Program-made: the position numbers and the translations under genes
Shown: in pieces, positions 29,501-40,739 of the stretch
How the letters are laid out: each line of letters opens with the position of its first letter
Numbering within the stretch: position 1 is the first letter of the stretch
NCBI GenBank assembly: GCA_910591455.2
Contig: OU342820.1
Coordinates: 6,275,706-6,339,705, forward strand
Length of the DNA: 64,000 nucleotides
Direction: 5' to 3'
Source: Pholis gunnellus
Taxonomy: Eukaryota > Chordata > Actinopteri > Perciformes > Pholidae
The notes under the pieces: model-generated
The model's database searches: none
What the model saw: the letters and a program-made list of their open reading frames with translations, nothing else
What the model was told of the DNA's origin: nothing

Positions 29501-32500
29501 AACAGAATGTAATGAGCTCTGAGTGCGTGGTGTTTGAGCTCATCGACTTTCCTGATTTGATCGATGAGCCGTGGTTTTCTCTCTGGTGCCACTCAGCCCT
29601 GAAAAATGCAATGGAATTAATTCAGCGAAGCCCAGAACAAAATGAGATACGCCAAATAAAACCGCATTCTGAGCACATTATCCGATTAACATCTCTTAAA
29701 ATCCCTAACCTCGCACCGGCTTCTCTCTGTTGTCCAGGAGAAACTAGCCCTCCACAGGCACAGCGTTCAGTGCGCCAAGCCGGGTCTGTACGTCGGCATC
29801 CTGAAACTGTGCAGCTCGGTGGAACAGATCAGGGTCCTGGTGCCCCAGAGGCTGCCCAATGTACTCTGCCACACACGGGTCCGACACAATGCCCACGTCT
29901 CCAGGTAATGCAGTCTGACCATGTGTGTTACTGAGCATTCTCCGAAGCATATCGTGCCACAGATGCTGCTTTAAAAAAAAAGGAAATTCTAAATGTGGTA
30001 ATTCCTGGCATAGAAAGGATGCTGTTTGGCTGCAAACTCCCATCTCTTGGATGTTGGACTTTCCCCAATAGGTCTACACCAACAACGCAGCTGCCATGTG
30101 ACTGCGTCACCTTACAATATATTAAAATCAATCCAGAAACGTGACAAAATGCTTTGGGGAAAGGCTCTGCCTGAACATAAAGTAAATGCATTGAAGTCGT
30201 TAATGGGCCACAACATGCAAAGCGATCCAAATCCTATATACTTCTTACACCTTCTACAGTGATGTTGTGTTAACTGCATGCTCGTTGTGTGACAGAGAGG
30301 AGTGGGCATGGCTTCAGAGCCACGTTTACACCACGGCCAACGGCAGCGTTCCAAACCTGTTGAGCGGCGAGGACGAGAGCGCCATGGAGAGCAGCGGGCT
30401 GGCGGAGTTCATCATGTCTCTGAGAGCGGCCATCGCACACCTCCTGACTAAGCTCAACATCCCCCTCTACAGGGTAAAAACAGGCTTTCTGACGCTCTCC
30501 TTTCTGAACAATTGTGGTATTAACTGTTTAGAACAGGAGAAGATAATTCTGAACCGCTTTGGTTTGTCTGTGTTTATAGTATTTTATCATTAGGCTGGGT
30601 TGGTTTCTGGGTAAAAGTTCAGTTCAACATGAACAGGTTTTCACAAACATTCACACATGTTCTTGTGTGTCTGTGACAGGCCTATCAGTACGGCGTGTAC
30701 ACCCGGGAGCTGCTGCAGTTTGGAGACAAGCTGTCCATGCTGCTGCTGCTGCCTCCCAGTGAGGACTTCAGCTCCAACTACTGGCCTCTGGTGGGGACCA
30801 AAGAGCCCGGTCTCACCATGCCGCTGCAGATCTTTGAGCTGGGTAGGTGGAGAGCTATAGCTGTCCATAGATATACGGGATCTCTCTCACAATAGTAGCA
30901 ACGGTGTTTTTATGCATTGCTGAGAGAGAGCGCCCACAACAAGGCAGGGGGAGCGAGGCTGAAAGATGAAAACAACCTCTGTGATTCATCAAACCGGGAC
31001 CACTGTGGACCTTGAGGATATAATAAAATAACTGGCAGCATAACCTTCATTTTCAGCTTACAGTCCAGGGACGCTTGAGTGAACAAAAATTGCAGCACCA
31101 CATAAGAACAAAGTGACAGAAGTCAGAAGATCAATATGTTGTTTCATCTTCTATGGAGCTAAAGTAAAGAATTTTAGATAACCCCCAAAAGGAAAATGCA
31201 CTTCAACCATTGCCGGTTTGACTGGAAAGTATATTATGTCTGTTGGTTGCTTTTGAAGATGAGTCACTTCTTTTGTTTTTCCTCATCTAATTAGTCCTTT
31301 GATCCTCCTTTTCATCCATACTTGAGAGTTTATTTCGTCTCTAATTTAAATCCATCTTTCCTCTTGACCCCTTTTTTTTAAATTCCCACGCTAAAGGCTT
31401 GATAAAGAGCACTAATGAGTTCTGAGGCTTTTTTTCTCTCTGTGGTGATTTGTTTTTCCCCTCTCAACTCCGGCTCCTCACCAGTTCACTTCTGGTCCTA
31501 TGAACGAGACTTCCTGTCCCAGTACTGCCAGGCCTGGGTGAAGCTGGAGCTGGACTCTCATCTGGCCCAGCAGGCTCTGCGGGAGGCGCTGGACACCAAG
31601 GAGGTGCAGGAGGCCCGAGAGCGCCTGAACCACATCACGGAGCTTTCCCACGTAAGATCGTCGACTTGTGAAACAGGACGGGACAACGTACTGATCCACC
31701 GGGGTTGTCTCAAAGCTATTTTTGTCTGCTTTTCCTTTCATACATCTCTTCCTCTGTGATTAATATATGTTTAATGAGGGAAATGAATAGAAAATGAGGG
31801 CTTTACTCGACCCAACAATGTTTTTGATTAAGTTAGCAGCCCAAATATATTACATTTGGAGAATTTCACATAATCACCAGGAGGAAATTTGTCAGTAGAC
31901 ATCATTTTTGACTGTAAAAAAGGGATGACTAAATCTAATTTTGGTTGTACTTTAGCTAATTCAACTGTTCCAGTGTCTTTAATGCTCGTTATTTACCCGT
32001 TTCTTCAGCGTCTGGATGTGGTGTGGAGGGATGCCCGCTGGATTATGGACTGTCTGCAGTGCGTTCGGTCCAAGCAGTGGGTTGGGGCGGTGCCTCTTGG
32101 CCTGGTGATGGGAGGAGAGCCGCCGCCATGTCCTGATGGTGAGGAAGAGGAGGAGAGCTTGACTGCCAGACTGACGTGGCCCCATCGCATACAGGCACAG
32201 AGAGCCATTGCAGGTAAAACAAAGATGTGTGTGTGTGTGTGTGAGGATTGAGACAGTCAAAGAAATAAAACGTACAAGGTTATAATTGTAGTTAAATAAC
32301 ACATACAGTATGTGTACTCAGTTACCACGTTTCAGCTGCACAGTCCCCATTATAGGTTTATTTTGTGTCTTTAAACCTGCGATTATTGTCAACATTTCCA
32401 TAGATATTAAATATGTCGTGGCGCATCACAGGGAGAGAGTGTATACTAAAAATAAAATAATGTATAAAGGATACTATGTACAAGTGAGATAAATGTTTGT

Positions 32501-33393
32501 ATAATGTTTACCATGTTAGTTTAGCTATAGGAGCTATATGAAACATTTTAGTTTAGCGTGTTAGCTGCAAATTTAATTTCTGTAACTTGCTTCAGATTGA
32601 ATGGTGTAATTTGAGGATTAAGATTTAAAAATGCTCTTTTTGCCTTCCCATCTCCCTTCCAGAGTCTTTAGTTTGTGGGACTCCATCAGACGTGGTGTCT
32701 GCTGAGGTCGCCACTCCGTCAGGAATCATGGTTGTCCCCGAAGAGGCCACGCTGTTAATGGAGGGCGTCGCCAAGGGAGGATACCCTGTAGACATCACCG
32801 CCCAGTCGACTGTAGACTTGACAAGCCTCGGCCAGTCAGAATTAGGATGTGCCTGCGCTTTATTGGAATCTGGACTCGAGCCTGGTGCTGTCGCACAGTT
32901 TGAAGTGGGCTACACAGTTTTGGAAACACAGGAGTCCTACAGCGAGGAACAGGACTTCCCTCCCAGCATCACTGAGGTAATCCGGCCGATGGAGATGGCA
33001 GAGCTGGTGGACATCCTGCCGACGCTGAGCCTTATTGAGGAGGAGATCCCCAGTGGCCCGTCCACACCGTCAGTATTGGATATGCTGGAGAGCTTCGGAC
33101 TGGGGATTGGCGAAAGCAACACCTTCTTTGACTCTGAGAATTCAGCCGGCGGGGTGTCACAGCCCAACCTGCTCTATACCAGCAGCAGCAGCAGTGTAAT
33201 AGAGACTCACCGTGAGAACACAGACATGTCTGCCTCCCATGCCACAGTGAATGCCACAGGCGGTGACGTGCCTGGTTTGAGCTGGGATTTCTCTCCAGGG
33301 GATACAGAGACGCTGCAGGTTCCCAGCAAGGGAGCGAGCTTTCCATTGAGAAGCCAGGTGGAGTGGGACAGACCAGCTGACGGTTCATCCTGA
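22273..33393 (+). CDS. ankfn1: ANKFN1-family protein (ankyrin repeats plus fibronectin III; wide-awake/Nmf9 homologue), complete
   Basis: Homologues are intracellular neuronal proteins: Drosophila wide awake affects sleep timing, and mouse Nmf9/Ankfn1 affects vestibular and circadian function. Exons: 22273-22434, 22788-23061, 23169-23369, 25329-25442, 25766-25863, 26151-26241, 26907-27014, 27594-27693, 28245-28374, 28536-28655, 28909-29015, 29320-29434, 29738-29904, 30296-30473, 30680-30842, 31485-31651, 32009-32213, 32663-33393. They sum to 3,231 bases with matching phases: 1,076 residues and a TGA. Residues 1-54 form a basic N-terminus, about 55-146 two ankyrin-like repeats, 213-320 one FN3 domain (WSTSASFK, YFVRVSCYNVKGWG), then a conserved region to about 835 containing GLYVGILKL (556-564), then an acidic, Ser-rich tail. 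The first ATG follows an acceptor at 22236. It could be the ANKFN1 orthologue or the fish-retained paralogue. The 22q13-type neighbours (human ANKFN1 is at 17q22) favour the paralogue. Confidence 0.88.
22788..23369 (+). other. ankfn1: ankyrin-repeat exons (coding exons 2 and 3)
   Basis: Exon 22788-23061 starts YQTLWEAVENEDTLAVQSLL, a typical ankyrin helix pair, and ends with GLVPLDVAALTHNSPLLHVL. The two halves are separated by a charged insert (Gly-rich, then Glu/Arg/Lys-rich) of about 35 residues. Exon 23169-23369 continues as a basic helical segment (WALKLDALVSLAGKRVEER). Confidence 0.8.
23590..23860 (+). mobile_element. decayed LINE reverse-transcriptase C-terminal fragment
   Basis: In intron 3 of the ANKFN1-family gene a frame-shifted stretch reads LVINLSKFSHGP, then in another frame HRLPVAA, then KIETL. 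It resembles the C-terminal end of L2-type non-LTR retrotransposon ORF2 proteins, with stops and shifts. Too damaged to classify further. Confidence 0.45.
24501..24543. repeat. perfect 15-bp inverted repeat (hairpin)
   Basis: CTCTCACGGACTTTG (24,501-24,515) and its exact reverse complement (24,529-24,543) flank a 13-base loop. It lies in intron 3 of the ANKFN1-family gene, with no open frame. Confidence 0.9.
25329..26241 (+). other. ankfn1: fibronectin type III domain (coding exons 4-6)
   Basis: Three exons encode one FN3 module: PGPPSHVSI opening strand, VEWSTSASF central strand, SYSIKGLTAGAHYFVRV and NVKGWGPPQCSTPVSA closing strands. Intron phases are 1, 0 and 1 across the module. Confidence 0.85.
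26488..26519. repeat. (CT) microsatellite
   Basis: Pure CT run in intron 6 of the ANKFN1-family gene, well upstream of the exon 7 acceptor. Confidence 0.95.
29738..29904 (+). other. ankfn1: conserved core exon with GLYxGxLKL motif
   Basis: Encodes residues 541-596. Positions 556-564 read GLYVGILKL (29,783-29,809). This corresponds to the deeply conserved GLYLGYLKL signature reported for this family, with two substitutions. Confidence 0.7.
32663..33393 (+). other. ankfn1: terminal exon: long acidic, disordered C-terminal tail
   Basis: One exon encodes the last ~243 residues. They are rich in Glu, Ser, Thr and Pro, with a poly-Ser run (TSSSSSV) and short hydrophobic segments (MAELVDILPTLSLIEEE). 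No recognised domain. Tails of this protein are expected to be variable. Confidence 0.8.
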
Positions 33394-35849
33394 TATCAGC
33401 TCAGGCACCAGCCCTCTTCGACCTTGTACCGACTCAAAACCAAATCGGTGGGCTGCAGCACAGTTGATTTACGGGCAGAGAATCCTGGTTAGACCTTTTT
33501 CGCGGGGCTTGGAAATGTCATTGTTACCTGTGTCAAACTGTCCAGTTTAACATGAACCGCTGTGGAGGAAAATTCAAGCGTTATCTAGATACGACTTCAT
33601 CTAACACACGTTTTATGATATTTGCACATGTCCGGCCCTGTGGTTTGTCTTTCCTAATGTTCATTAGAGCTCATTTATGTGCAAAAACTAAGCTGTAGGA
33701 GTAGTTTTTATGACTTGAAACTCCATCGCTCACTACAGCATAAAGCAACATCGCTGCTTGGTGGAGCGAGTAAACAAACTCGTTAGATGCATACAGTTCA
33801 GTCAAATGGAAGTGCAGTCTATAAAAAGCTGTTATATTGAATATGTAATTGAATCGTTTCTTTTTGGTTTACCTGTGTGCACTTGTGGAATCACAAAACA
33901 GCAGCAAGATGTATGATCCTGTTAATTTGACATGTACTGCTGTCGGTCCTACCAGTTTGCCAGTTCTGATATCCAGCTTCCACTTCAAGCTGAAGCCTCG
34001 GCATCGAATGAGAGAAGACAAAATCAGACAAGAAAGAAAAGGCAAAATGCGGGTGCTGCAAGAAAACTCAAGACGTCAACTTACAGTTGTGAGAAGGACG
34101 TAGAAGATGATTTTTTCTCCTGTTTCTTCAGATTTTTTCACAAATAGTCCTTCACTACAAAGGCCTATTCAGAGGTACTCATACGTTTCCTTTATTTGCC
34201 TACTATGTGGCATACACAGTGCAACAAATGTCAAGGACAATGCACAACATTCTAATTCACCCATTCATGTCGGTTGTTTTTTTTTGCTTTGGAGGAGATT
34301 TGGCCTTACATTGTTGCCTCTTTATTTACCGGATCTTTACCTCCTCCTGCATGAAACATGCAGACTTCACAAATGTTTTTCAAAGATTGGGAATTGGTCG
34401 TTTTTTTTCTGGTTGAACCTCTGCTATTGTTTCTTTACTGCAGAGCAGGCATACTGAAAATACAAGAATAGAGTACAGTCTAACAGAACGGGATAGCTCA
34501 GTGCCTTTAAACAAAAGTCCACAAATGGTTCTTTTTTAATTAGGGGTCATTATATTTGGTAGGAATAAGATAAATACATCATGAATGGTCATTATGTATT
34601 AAACTGTTAAGTGGGTTAAAACAGCCCAAACTATTGTTGTTAAAAATCCTATTAAATACTGCCTGCAATCACGTACTGCTTCAGCATTCCATGTTTCCTT
34701 TTCTAAACTTCTTCTATTTCCTGTGTGGAAAAAAAAAGGGAATAATTACAAATCTGTACCTTTTCAGCACCACATTTCAAGGCCCTGCTGGCACTTTAAC
34801 AGGTGTTTTCACTTGTTCTGCCTAATTAGCGCTGTTCTTCATGTGGGCGTGTCCAGAATGTGTTTGATTGACATCCTCTCACTCCCCAGTTGCACTCGTT
34901 AAGGCCAACTCATCGTTACTGACACATCTAAATCCACCATAGCTCAGTGTAACTGTCACATTAATCACATCTCATCCTCGTGATAAAGCGAAAACATGGG
35001 TACATCTATTTTGGAGATTTATTCTGTTTTAATCTAGTTGAACAATCTGTGGAGGGTCCTCTCCCTGCTGTGTTCCTAATTAGTAGCCTAAACCAAGTAG
35101 ACACACGTTGTAATAACATTTATGTGACAAGGGAGTGTGATACATTACATATCTAACTATCTTAGTGCCAGCTCTTCCCAACATCAAACAGTCACTGATT
35201 AGGAGATCGAAGCAGAACGTCATCATTTGTTCTCCCTAAAATGAACAGCCACGGCTTCAGCTTTCCCATTACTAATTATTATTACTCTATGGTTGTAATG
35301 ATTGAATGGTTATCTGACGAGTTATATTCTGATGGAACGAGCTCTGTGTGACTCAATGCAGGTCGATATTAGAAACACAGCCGCATCTTTTTATTGTTTT
35401 GAATGAATTGTTTTGTTTTCACTGAAAGTATAAGTGTGCGTCTGACGCTCCGTGGAGTCAGTGCTGACCTGCGACTCCAGCGGTGAGACTTCACTGCCCT
35501 CCAGCGGTCACAGCGAGGAACTGCAATACCAAATCATCAATACTTCTGTGCAACTCATTGGTTGTGCGATTACTACAATGACAACAGTAACACCAGTAGT
35601 GTGGGTCGCTGGATTGGTAAAGAGCCGTTTTATTAACAGTTGTAACTTTCCTCTATGGTGTTATCATATCGTGGGTGTATAGCGCCTCTCTGCTCCTGCA
35701 CGGACTGCAGCTGCACCGATGCTCTCTGCGGTTGAAATGCGCTAATTGAATGACAAATAAAGGCAAGAAACACACGGAATCCGTCTCCTGTATGCCCGGT
35801 CACCAAACAAGCCGCAAAGCCAAGGACTTGTCTTGTAGTTCCTGTTAGG
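33394..35849 (+). other. 3' UTR of the ANKFN1-family gene and intergenic sequence
   Basis: The first part must be 3' UTR, but I found no canonical AATAAA close to the stop. An AATAAA occurs at 35,756-35,761, just before the next gene. No supported coding sequence. Confidence 0.5.
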
Positions 35850-37196
35850 ATGTCGTCATCTGAAAATGCTGCGTCACATAAAGGTATGTCGATTACTGTT
35901 ATTGCCACACAAGTCGCTGACTACAGCACTGTGCCTTTGCACTACAGGCTATATAAAGAAACAGTATAATATATGCTATATAAACAAAATAAAAGAAACA
36001 AGTCCATCATTAATTAAGAGCCCAAAATTTGGTCGGAAATCCTCTAAGTAAAATGTATTTTTTACAATATCTGCTTTAAATATGCCAGATGTTCCTATTA
36101 TTATATAATGATGATAATATACATAATAAAATATACATGTACTATGACGTGTCATTTTGCCACAGTCTGTGAAGCATCATCAGAGGCTGAACCCCTGAGG
36201 ATCGTCCTGTTGGGGAGGACAGGAACCGGCCGGAGCTCCTCAGGCAACACCATCCTGGGCAGGTCCGCCTTCTGGGTCACCGTCTCCCCCTGTTCCGTCA
36301 CCACGCGGTGCGAGAGACAGACCGGGACCGTCCACGGGCGGACCATCTCCGTGATTGACACTCCGGGTTTCTTGCACACGCGACTGTCCCCCGATGAGGT
36401 CATGGCGGAGGTGGGACAGAGCGTCGCCCTGTCCTCTCCGGGACCCCACGCCTTCTTGGTGACCCTGCAGCTCGGCAGGTTCACCCAGGAGGAGAGGGAC
36501 GCCTTGGAGTGGATCAAGGCTACGTTTGGACCCGGAGCCACCAGGTTCACCATGGTGCTGTTCACCGGGGGGGACCGGCTGCGGGGCAAACGCATTGAGG
36601 ACTTCCTGGGGGAGAGCGACGAGCTGTCGGAATTCGTCGGCAGCTGCCGCGGAGGGTATCACGTCTTTGACCACAGCGACCGGGACGAGACAGCGGAGTG
36701 CTCGCAGCAGGTCGCGCTCCTCCTGAAGAAGGTGGACAAGACCGTGGCGAGCAATGGAGGCGGCTGCTACAGCAAAGAGATGTTCAAGGAGGCCGAGAGG
36801 GCCATCAGGGAGGCGCAAGAGAGGATTCTGGGAGAGAGAGGACCCAAGGTGGAGTCCCCTAAGAAGGCGGCTCAGAACACAGAGGAGCAGAGACCAGAGT
36901 TGGAGAGGAGGAGGAGGGAGGAAGAAGAGGCCAGGAAACAGGCAGAGAGGCTTTTCTGGTGCGAGCTGCTGACCGCGGTGGGGAGAGGCGCCGCAGAGGG
37001 GGCAGGGATCATGGGGAAAGACGAGGATGGGAAAGGGAAGGCTGTGAGGAAGGTGAAGGTGGTGGAGAGGGCAGCGGCTCTGGCAGCGTCGCCGCTCTCC
37101 ATCACTTCGGCCGCAAAAGCGGTGGGAGGAGCTGTGAGGGAAGGAAGCAAGGTGTTCTACAAGCACAGGAAAACCTTCCTGAAGACACCTCGTTGA
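35850..37196 (+). CDS. GIMAP-like AIG1-family GTPase with altered P-loop (two exons)
   Basis: GIMAP/IAN proteins are septin-related GTPases, mostly of lymphocytes, that sit on membranes and influence cell survival. Exon 1 is 35850-35883 (MSSSENAASHK, donor GTATGT) and exon 2 is 36166-37196, joined in phase 1: 354 residues. The AIG1 domain spans about 22-225: G1 at 28-39 (GRTGTGRSSSGN), G3 DTPG at 76-79, the family box HAFLVTLQLGRFT, and a G4-like LFTGGDRL. A Glu/Arg/Lys-rich coiled-coil region and an Ala/Gly-rich basic tail follow; no transmembrane segment is clear. The P-loop lysine is Arg34 (CGG at 36,231-36,233), so nucleotide binding may be weak or lost. Exon 2 is GC-rich compared with its surroundings. 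An alternative start inside exon 2's upstream frame is less likely, because exon 1 fits in phase. Confidence 0.85.
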
Positions 37197-37424
37197 ACAA
37201 AGTCAAGTATCCCCGATTGCAGTAAAACCTTGGATCAATGTAGAGGGGATGATGTGTGACGTGATGTAACGCAGCAGCACTCTCCAACCATACTGTCAAA
37301 TAAGAATACGTGTGTGTGTGTGTGTGCGCACCCTAAGGTAAACATCCTGGTGTGATGCTGGTCCATGTGGATTGGTAACAAAGAACAAAGCCACACCTTC
37401 GAATTGAGAGAACTCACATGTTAT

Positions 37425-37430
37425 AATAAA
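37425..37430 (+). terminator. polyadenylation signal of the GIMAP-like gene
   Basis: AATAAA about 230 bases after the stop codon, followed within 15 bases by a GT-containing and A-rich stretch. Confidence 0.6.
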
Positions 37431-38473
37431 GGTAATGTCATAAAAAATAGTGTGCAATTCATCTTACTGTACTAAAAAACAGATTTATCTTTTACAGAAG
37501 TTCAACACGCTTTACTGCCATTTTTTTTCTCCATCCCCGACACAAAAAGACAGTTTGGTCAAGGAAACAACCCAGGAAAAGAGGACAGCATTTGTTTGAC
37601 TAAAACATTAACGGTTATCTTTTCCATCTTTGGCTTCATTTAAGACACGACAGAATGTTTAGCCCTTGTTTTCCCCTCCCATGAAGAATTACATTGAAAA
37701 TATGAAAGACGAGGATTAAGATGAAATACAAAAAAAGTGAAACATACTTGGCAATAAGGAAAGACATTGTTTGCATAGAACGCAGTTATAGCTATTCAGG
37801 CAGTGTCTGACATTACTCATCCAAAGAGGAAGACACTTTATGGAAGATGTACAGATTATGAAGCCCCTTGAGGAAAATGTGTGATTAGTGATATTGGGCT
37901 GTATAAATACAATGAACTTGACTTAAATAGTACAAATCTCAAAGAAGAAAAAGAAAAAACTACAATATATTTGTCATGATTGTAAAATCAGGGAAGTTTG
38001 TCAGACGTGGCGGTGATTGGATAAAGTGTAGGACGCTTTGACATGAAACTGTGGGACCTTTTACAGCTTTTAACTCAGAGGCTACATACAATCTATCTGA
38101 CAGTACAATTTAGTGGATTCAACACTGTAACTGTTTCCAGAGCCAAAGTCCCAAAATACAGAGAAATACACAGTTTCCATAGCGTTAATCACTCGCCTGA
38201 ATTTTGAGTTCCACGTGCACGTCGGGGACGAAATTCTAGTGTCACATTTGCATCTTCTGAAGAAAAAACAAACAAACAAACAAACATACGTCCTCCAAAA
38301 CTTCTGACCACAACAGTGCATGTATGCATGCAGACTCACACACAAAGTACCAATCACAGCCTAAAAAAAAAAAAAAGTCAGGTGCACACATTGTGGTCCA
38401 CAGAATGACGTCAGACCATAAGTCCCGTTCTTGAAAACAGATGCAGGAGCTGTCGCGGGCACAGGTGTCGGGT

Positions 38474-40366
38474 TTAAATGGGCATCGGCAGGCTCATCTT
38501 TCCTCTTCCTCGGAGCACTGCGGACAAGGCGGAGGACAGAGAGGAAGAACAAAGCGGGCTTGAGAAGGGAAACTTTTCCTGAGCTACGTTTGAGCGTACG
38601 TTCTGCTTTAGCTGCTGCCAAGAAGGAAAATGATCCTCCTCGAACTGGAAAAGCAGGATTAACAACGAACAACACAGCAGACATTGTCATTAACGGACGA
38701 CTTCTCGTAAATCACAACACACAGGCTAGTTGTCTGACTCATAGATCCACTGTGTATCACATCAGTCGGACTTGCTTTTGTCATTATTTTTGATATTTCA
38801 TAGATGAGGTGATTGAGTCGAGTGCTCAAGCTGCAGCGCTCTTCCAGCTGATCTAAAGAGATCAGAGGTGAAATCACGTCCCCACAGCCAGTAGTTTGTA
38901 AACTAACTTGCCGCCCCCTTTGCCTTAGTCTCTACTCACCCCTTGTGACGTAAAGGTAGAAGAAGTCGCAGTAGAAAATGGTCTGCACGACGCCGGACAC
39001 CACGGCGATCTGGTCGAAGAAGCCCTCGGTGTGGTAGCGCCACACCCAGTTGGCTATGTAGAGGGCTCGGTAGAGGCCGAGGAAGAACAGGTAGTGGGTG
39101 GTGATGGACTCGGCCTCGCCGGTCTTTGTGATCATGAAGAGCTGCGGCATTATGGCCACCGCCTCCAGGAAGATGGAGAAGGTCCACAGGATCTGGATGG
39201 AGCCAGTGGGAGGGAGACACATGAGTGGACTCTTAAACTGAGGCGTTACAAAGTATTAAAATGAGAAGAAGTGCATCATCTGGGCGACCCGTAGCGTTAA
39301 TAAAAACTGAATTCAAACAGACCATGAATCCCTCGAGCTGCATGCTCATGAGCCAGGAGGGATCTAAACTGTTCTACACTTGGACCCAAATGTATTGAAG
39401 TTGCGGACTGAGTGCTTATATACCTCCAGTGGGGTGAACGCGTAGTTTTCCAGGAAGGACAGCCCGATGACCGGCACCAGCAGGAACTCCACGCGGAACG
39501 TGTCGTTCTCAGAGTTGTAGGTAGTGCTGAAGCGCATGTAGATCAGGTACACGGTAGCGTAGGCCAGAGCCAGGAACACCACCTGAGAGCAGAGACCAAT
39601 ATTGATTATATATCGGCCATGAAAGTCCATGTGAACACTGTGTGTGTGTGTAAAACTGTGTGTCTTACCTTCATGACCGTGTTGTAAGGAGAGATGAAGA
39701 CCGTGAACAAGTCGAGGTACCTGGTGGTGAAGACGAGCGCAAACAGCACCTGAGATTTCCCAGAAATGCCTACAGAGAGAGGAAGAGAGGAAAAGCAGGT
39801 TTTAAACCCTGTCCAGTGTGTCCGTCTCACTCTCTGGTCACATAGGAAGAGAGGACAAACAGGTTTTAAACCCTGTCCAGTGTGTCTGTCTCACTCTCTG
39901 GTTCGGGACAGCTCCCAGACATGAGAAGGAAAATGTCATGATTCCCTCAATTTGATGATTTAACAGCAAAAGGAGACAGCCATGCAGCAGATTGGGGTAG
40001 TTATACAAGTATAAAGCTGCTCTAAAATAGGTGGAGCAGGCAGCAGATTTCTCTGTCAACATGCCACGTCGCTTCCACTCCTACAGAACCACTCAGCATT
40101 ACGCATAACCCCCTCCGTAACGGACTTTACTGATAACAGCAACAAGACTTCTCTGTGCATTTGTGAATGACTGATACATCTACGCTGCGCCAACTGCATG
40201 CATATTGCCATAGTTAGGCTGCACGATCCCACGCGCAACTTAGAAAGTGCAGTGATGTCATTGGTATCAGCCTACCAGCACAGGATTTGGACCTCCATAT
40301 CTTCAGCAGCAGGATGATGATAGCCACCAGATGTGACACGTCCCCCGCCAGACGAAAGATATTCAT
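38474..40366 (-). CDS. kdelr3: KDEL endoplasmic reticulum retention receptor 3-like, complete (five exons)
   Basis: This seven-helix Golgi/ERGIC receptor captures soluble ER proteins bearing C-terminal KDEL-type signals and returns them in COPI vesicles. Exons: 40366-40276, 39769-39669, 39582-39424, 39192-38940, 38517-38474. They total 648 bases, phase-consistent: 215 residues, the family's usual length. The first exon gives MNIFRLAGDVSHL. Later signatures are GISGKSQVLFALVFTTRYLD, LLVPVIGLSFLENYAF, KTGEAESITTHYLFFLGLYR and DQIAVVSGVVQTIFYCDFF. The C-terminus is RGRGKMSLPMPI. The SLPMPI ending and DQIAVVSG point to KDELR3 rather than KDELR1 or 2. The lysines of the usual VLKGKK tail are replaced by VLRGRGK. 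The start codon has A at -3. Confidence 0.95.
39781..39908. repeat. 64-bp tandem duplication
   Basis: Two copies (39,781-39,844 and 39,845-39,908) share AGGTTTTAAACCCTGTCCAG and flanking purine-rich sequence with only a few differences. They lie in kdelr3 intron 1, starting about 12 bases from the exon 2 acceptor. Confidence 0.9.
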
Positions 40367-40631
40367 CTTGTTTATGTTCCGCTTCGATAAAAACAAAAAC
40401 AAAACTAAATACAACTCCTTACAGGCCAAAAAGCAACCGCGCTCTGCGAGTGCACAAAGTGACAGGAAGAGATAATAAGCTAAAAAGAAGCTCGCAGCTG
40501 CGCAGTGAACTCCGAGTCCGTTCGGTAGCTCGTGGGCTCGTTACCTAAACGCACGCAGGTGAGCAGATAGTGCACTCATTTACTCAGATGTGTACGCGAG
40601 TGTCTCGGAGGAAAGTTTGTTTCAGAGGAGG

Positions 40632-40639
40632 TGACGTGG
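40632..40639. promoter_or_regulatory. UPRE/XBP1-ATF6-type element upstream of kdelr3
   Basis: TGACGTGG, the core unfolded-protein-response element, lies about 266 bases upstream of the kdelr3 ATG. KDELR3 is a known ER-stress-induced gene in mammals. There is no CCAAT box at the ERSE spacing next to it. Confidence 0.5.
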
Positions 40640-40739
40640 CTGACAGTTCAGACTGCAGGAAGCAGCGTCAAGCTAACCGGCAACAAACACATGTATCCTT
40701 TTCCGGTTCTGACTTTTCAAAGTAAAAGCTACATTAGTT

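Noticed and set aside
36240..37166. 308-codon minus-strand open frame
   Set aside because: Shadow of the GC-rich GIMAP-like exon on the other strand; the plus-strand frame carries the conserved motifs.
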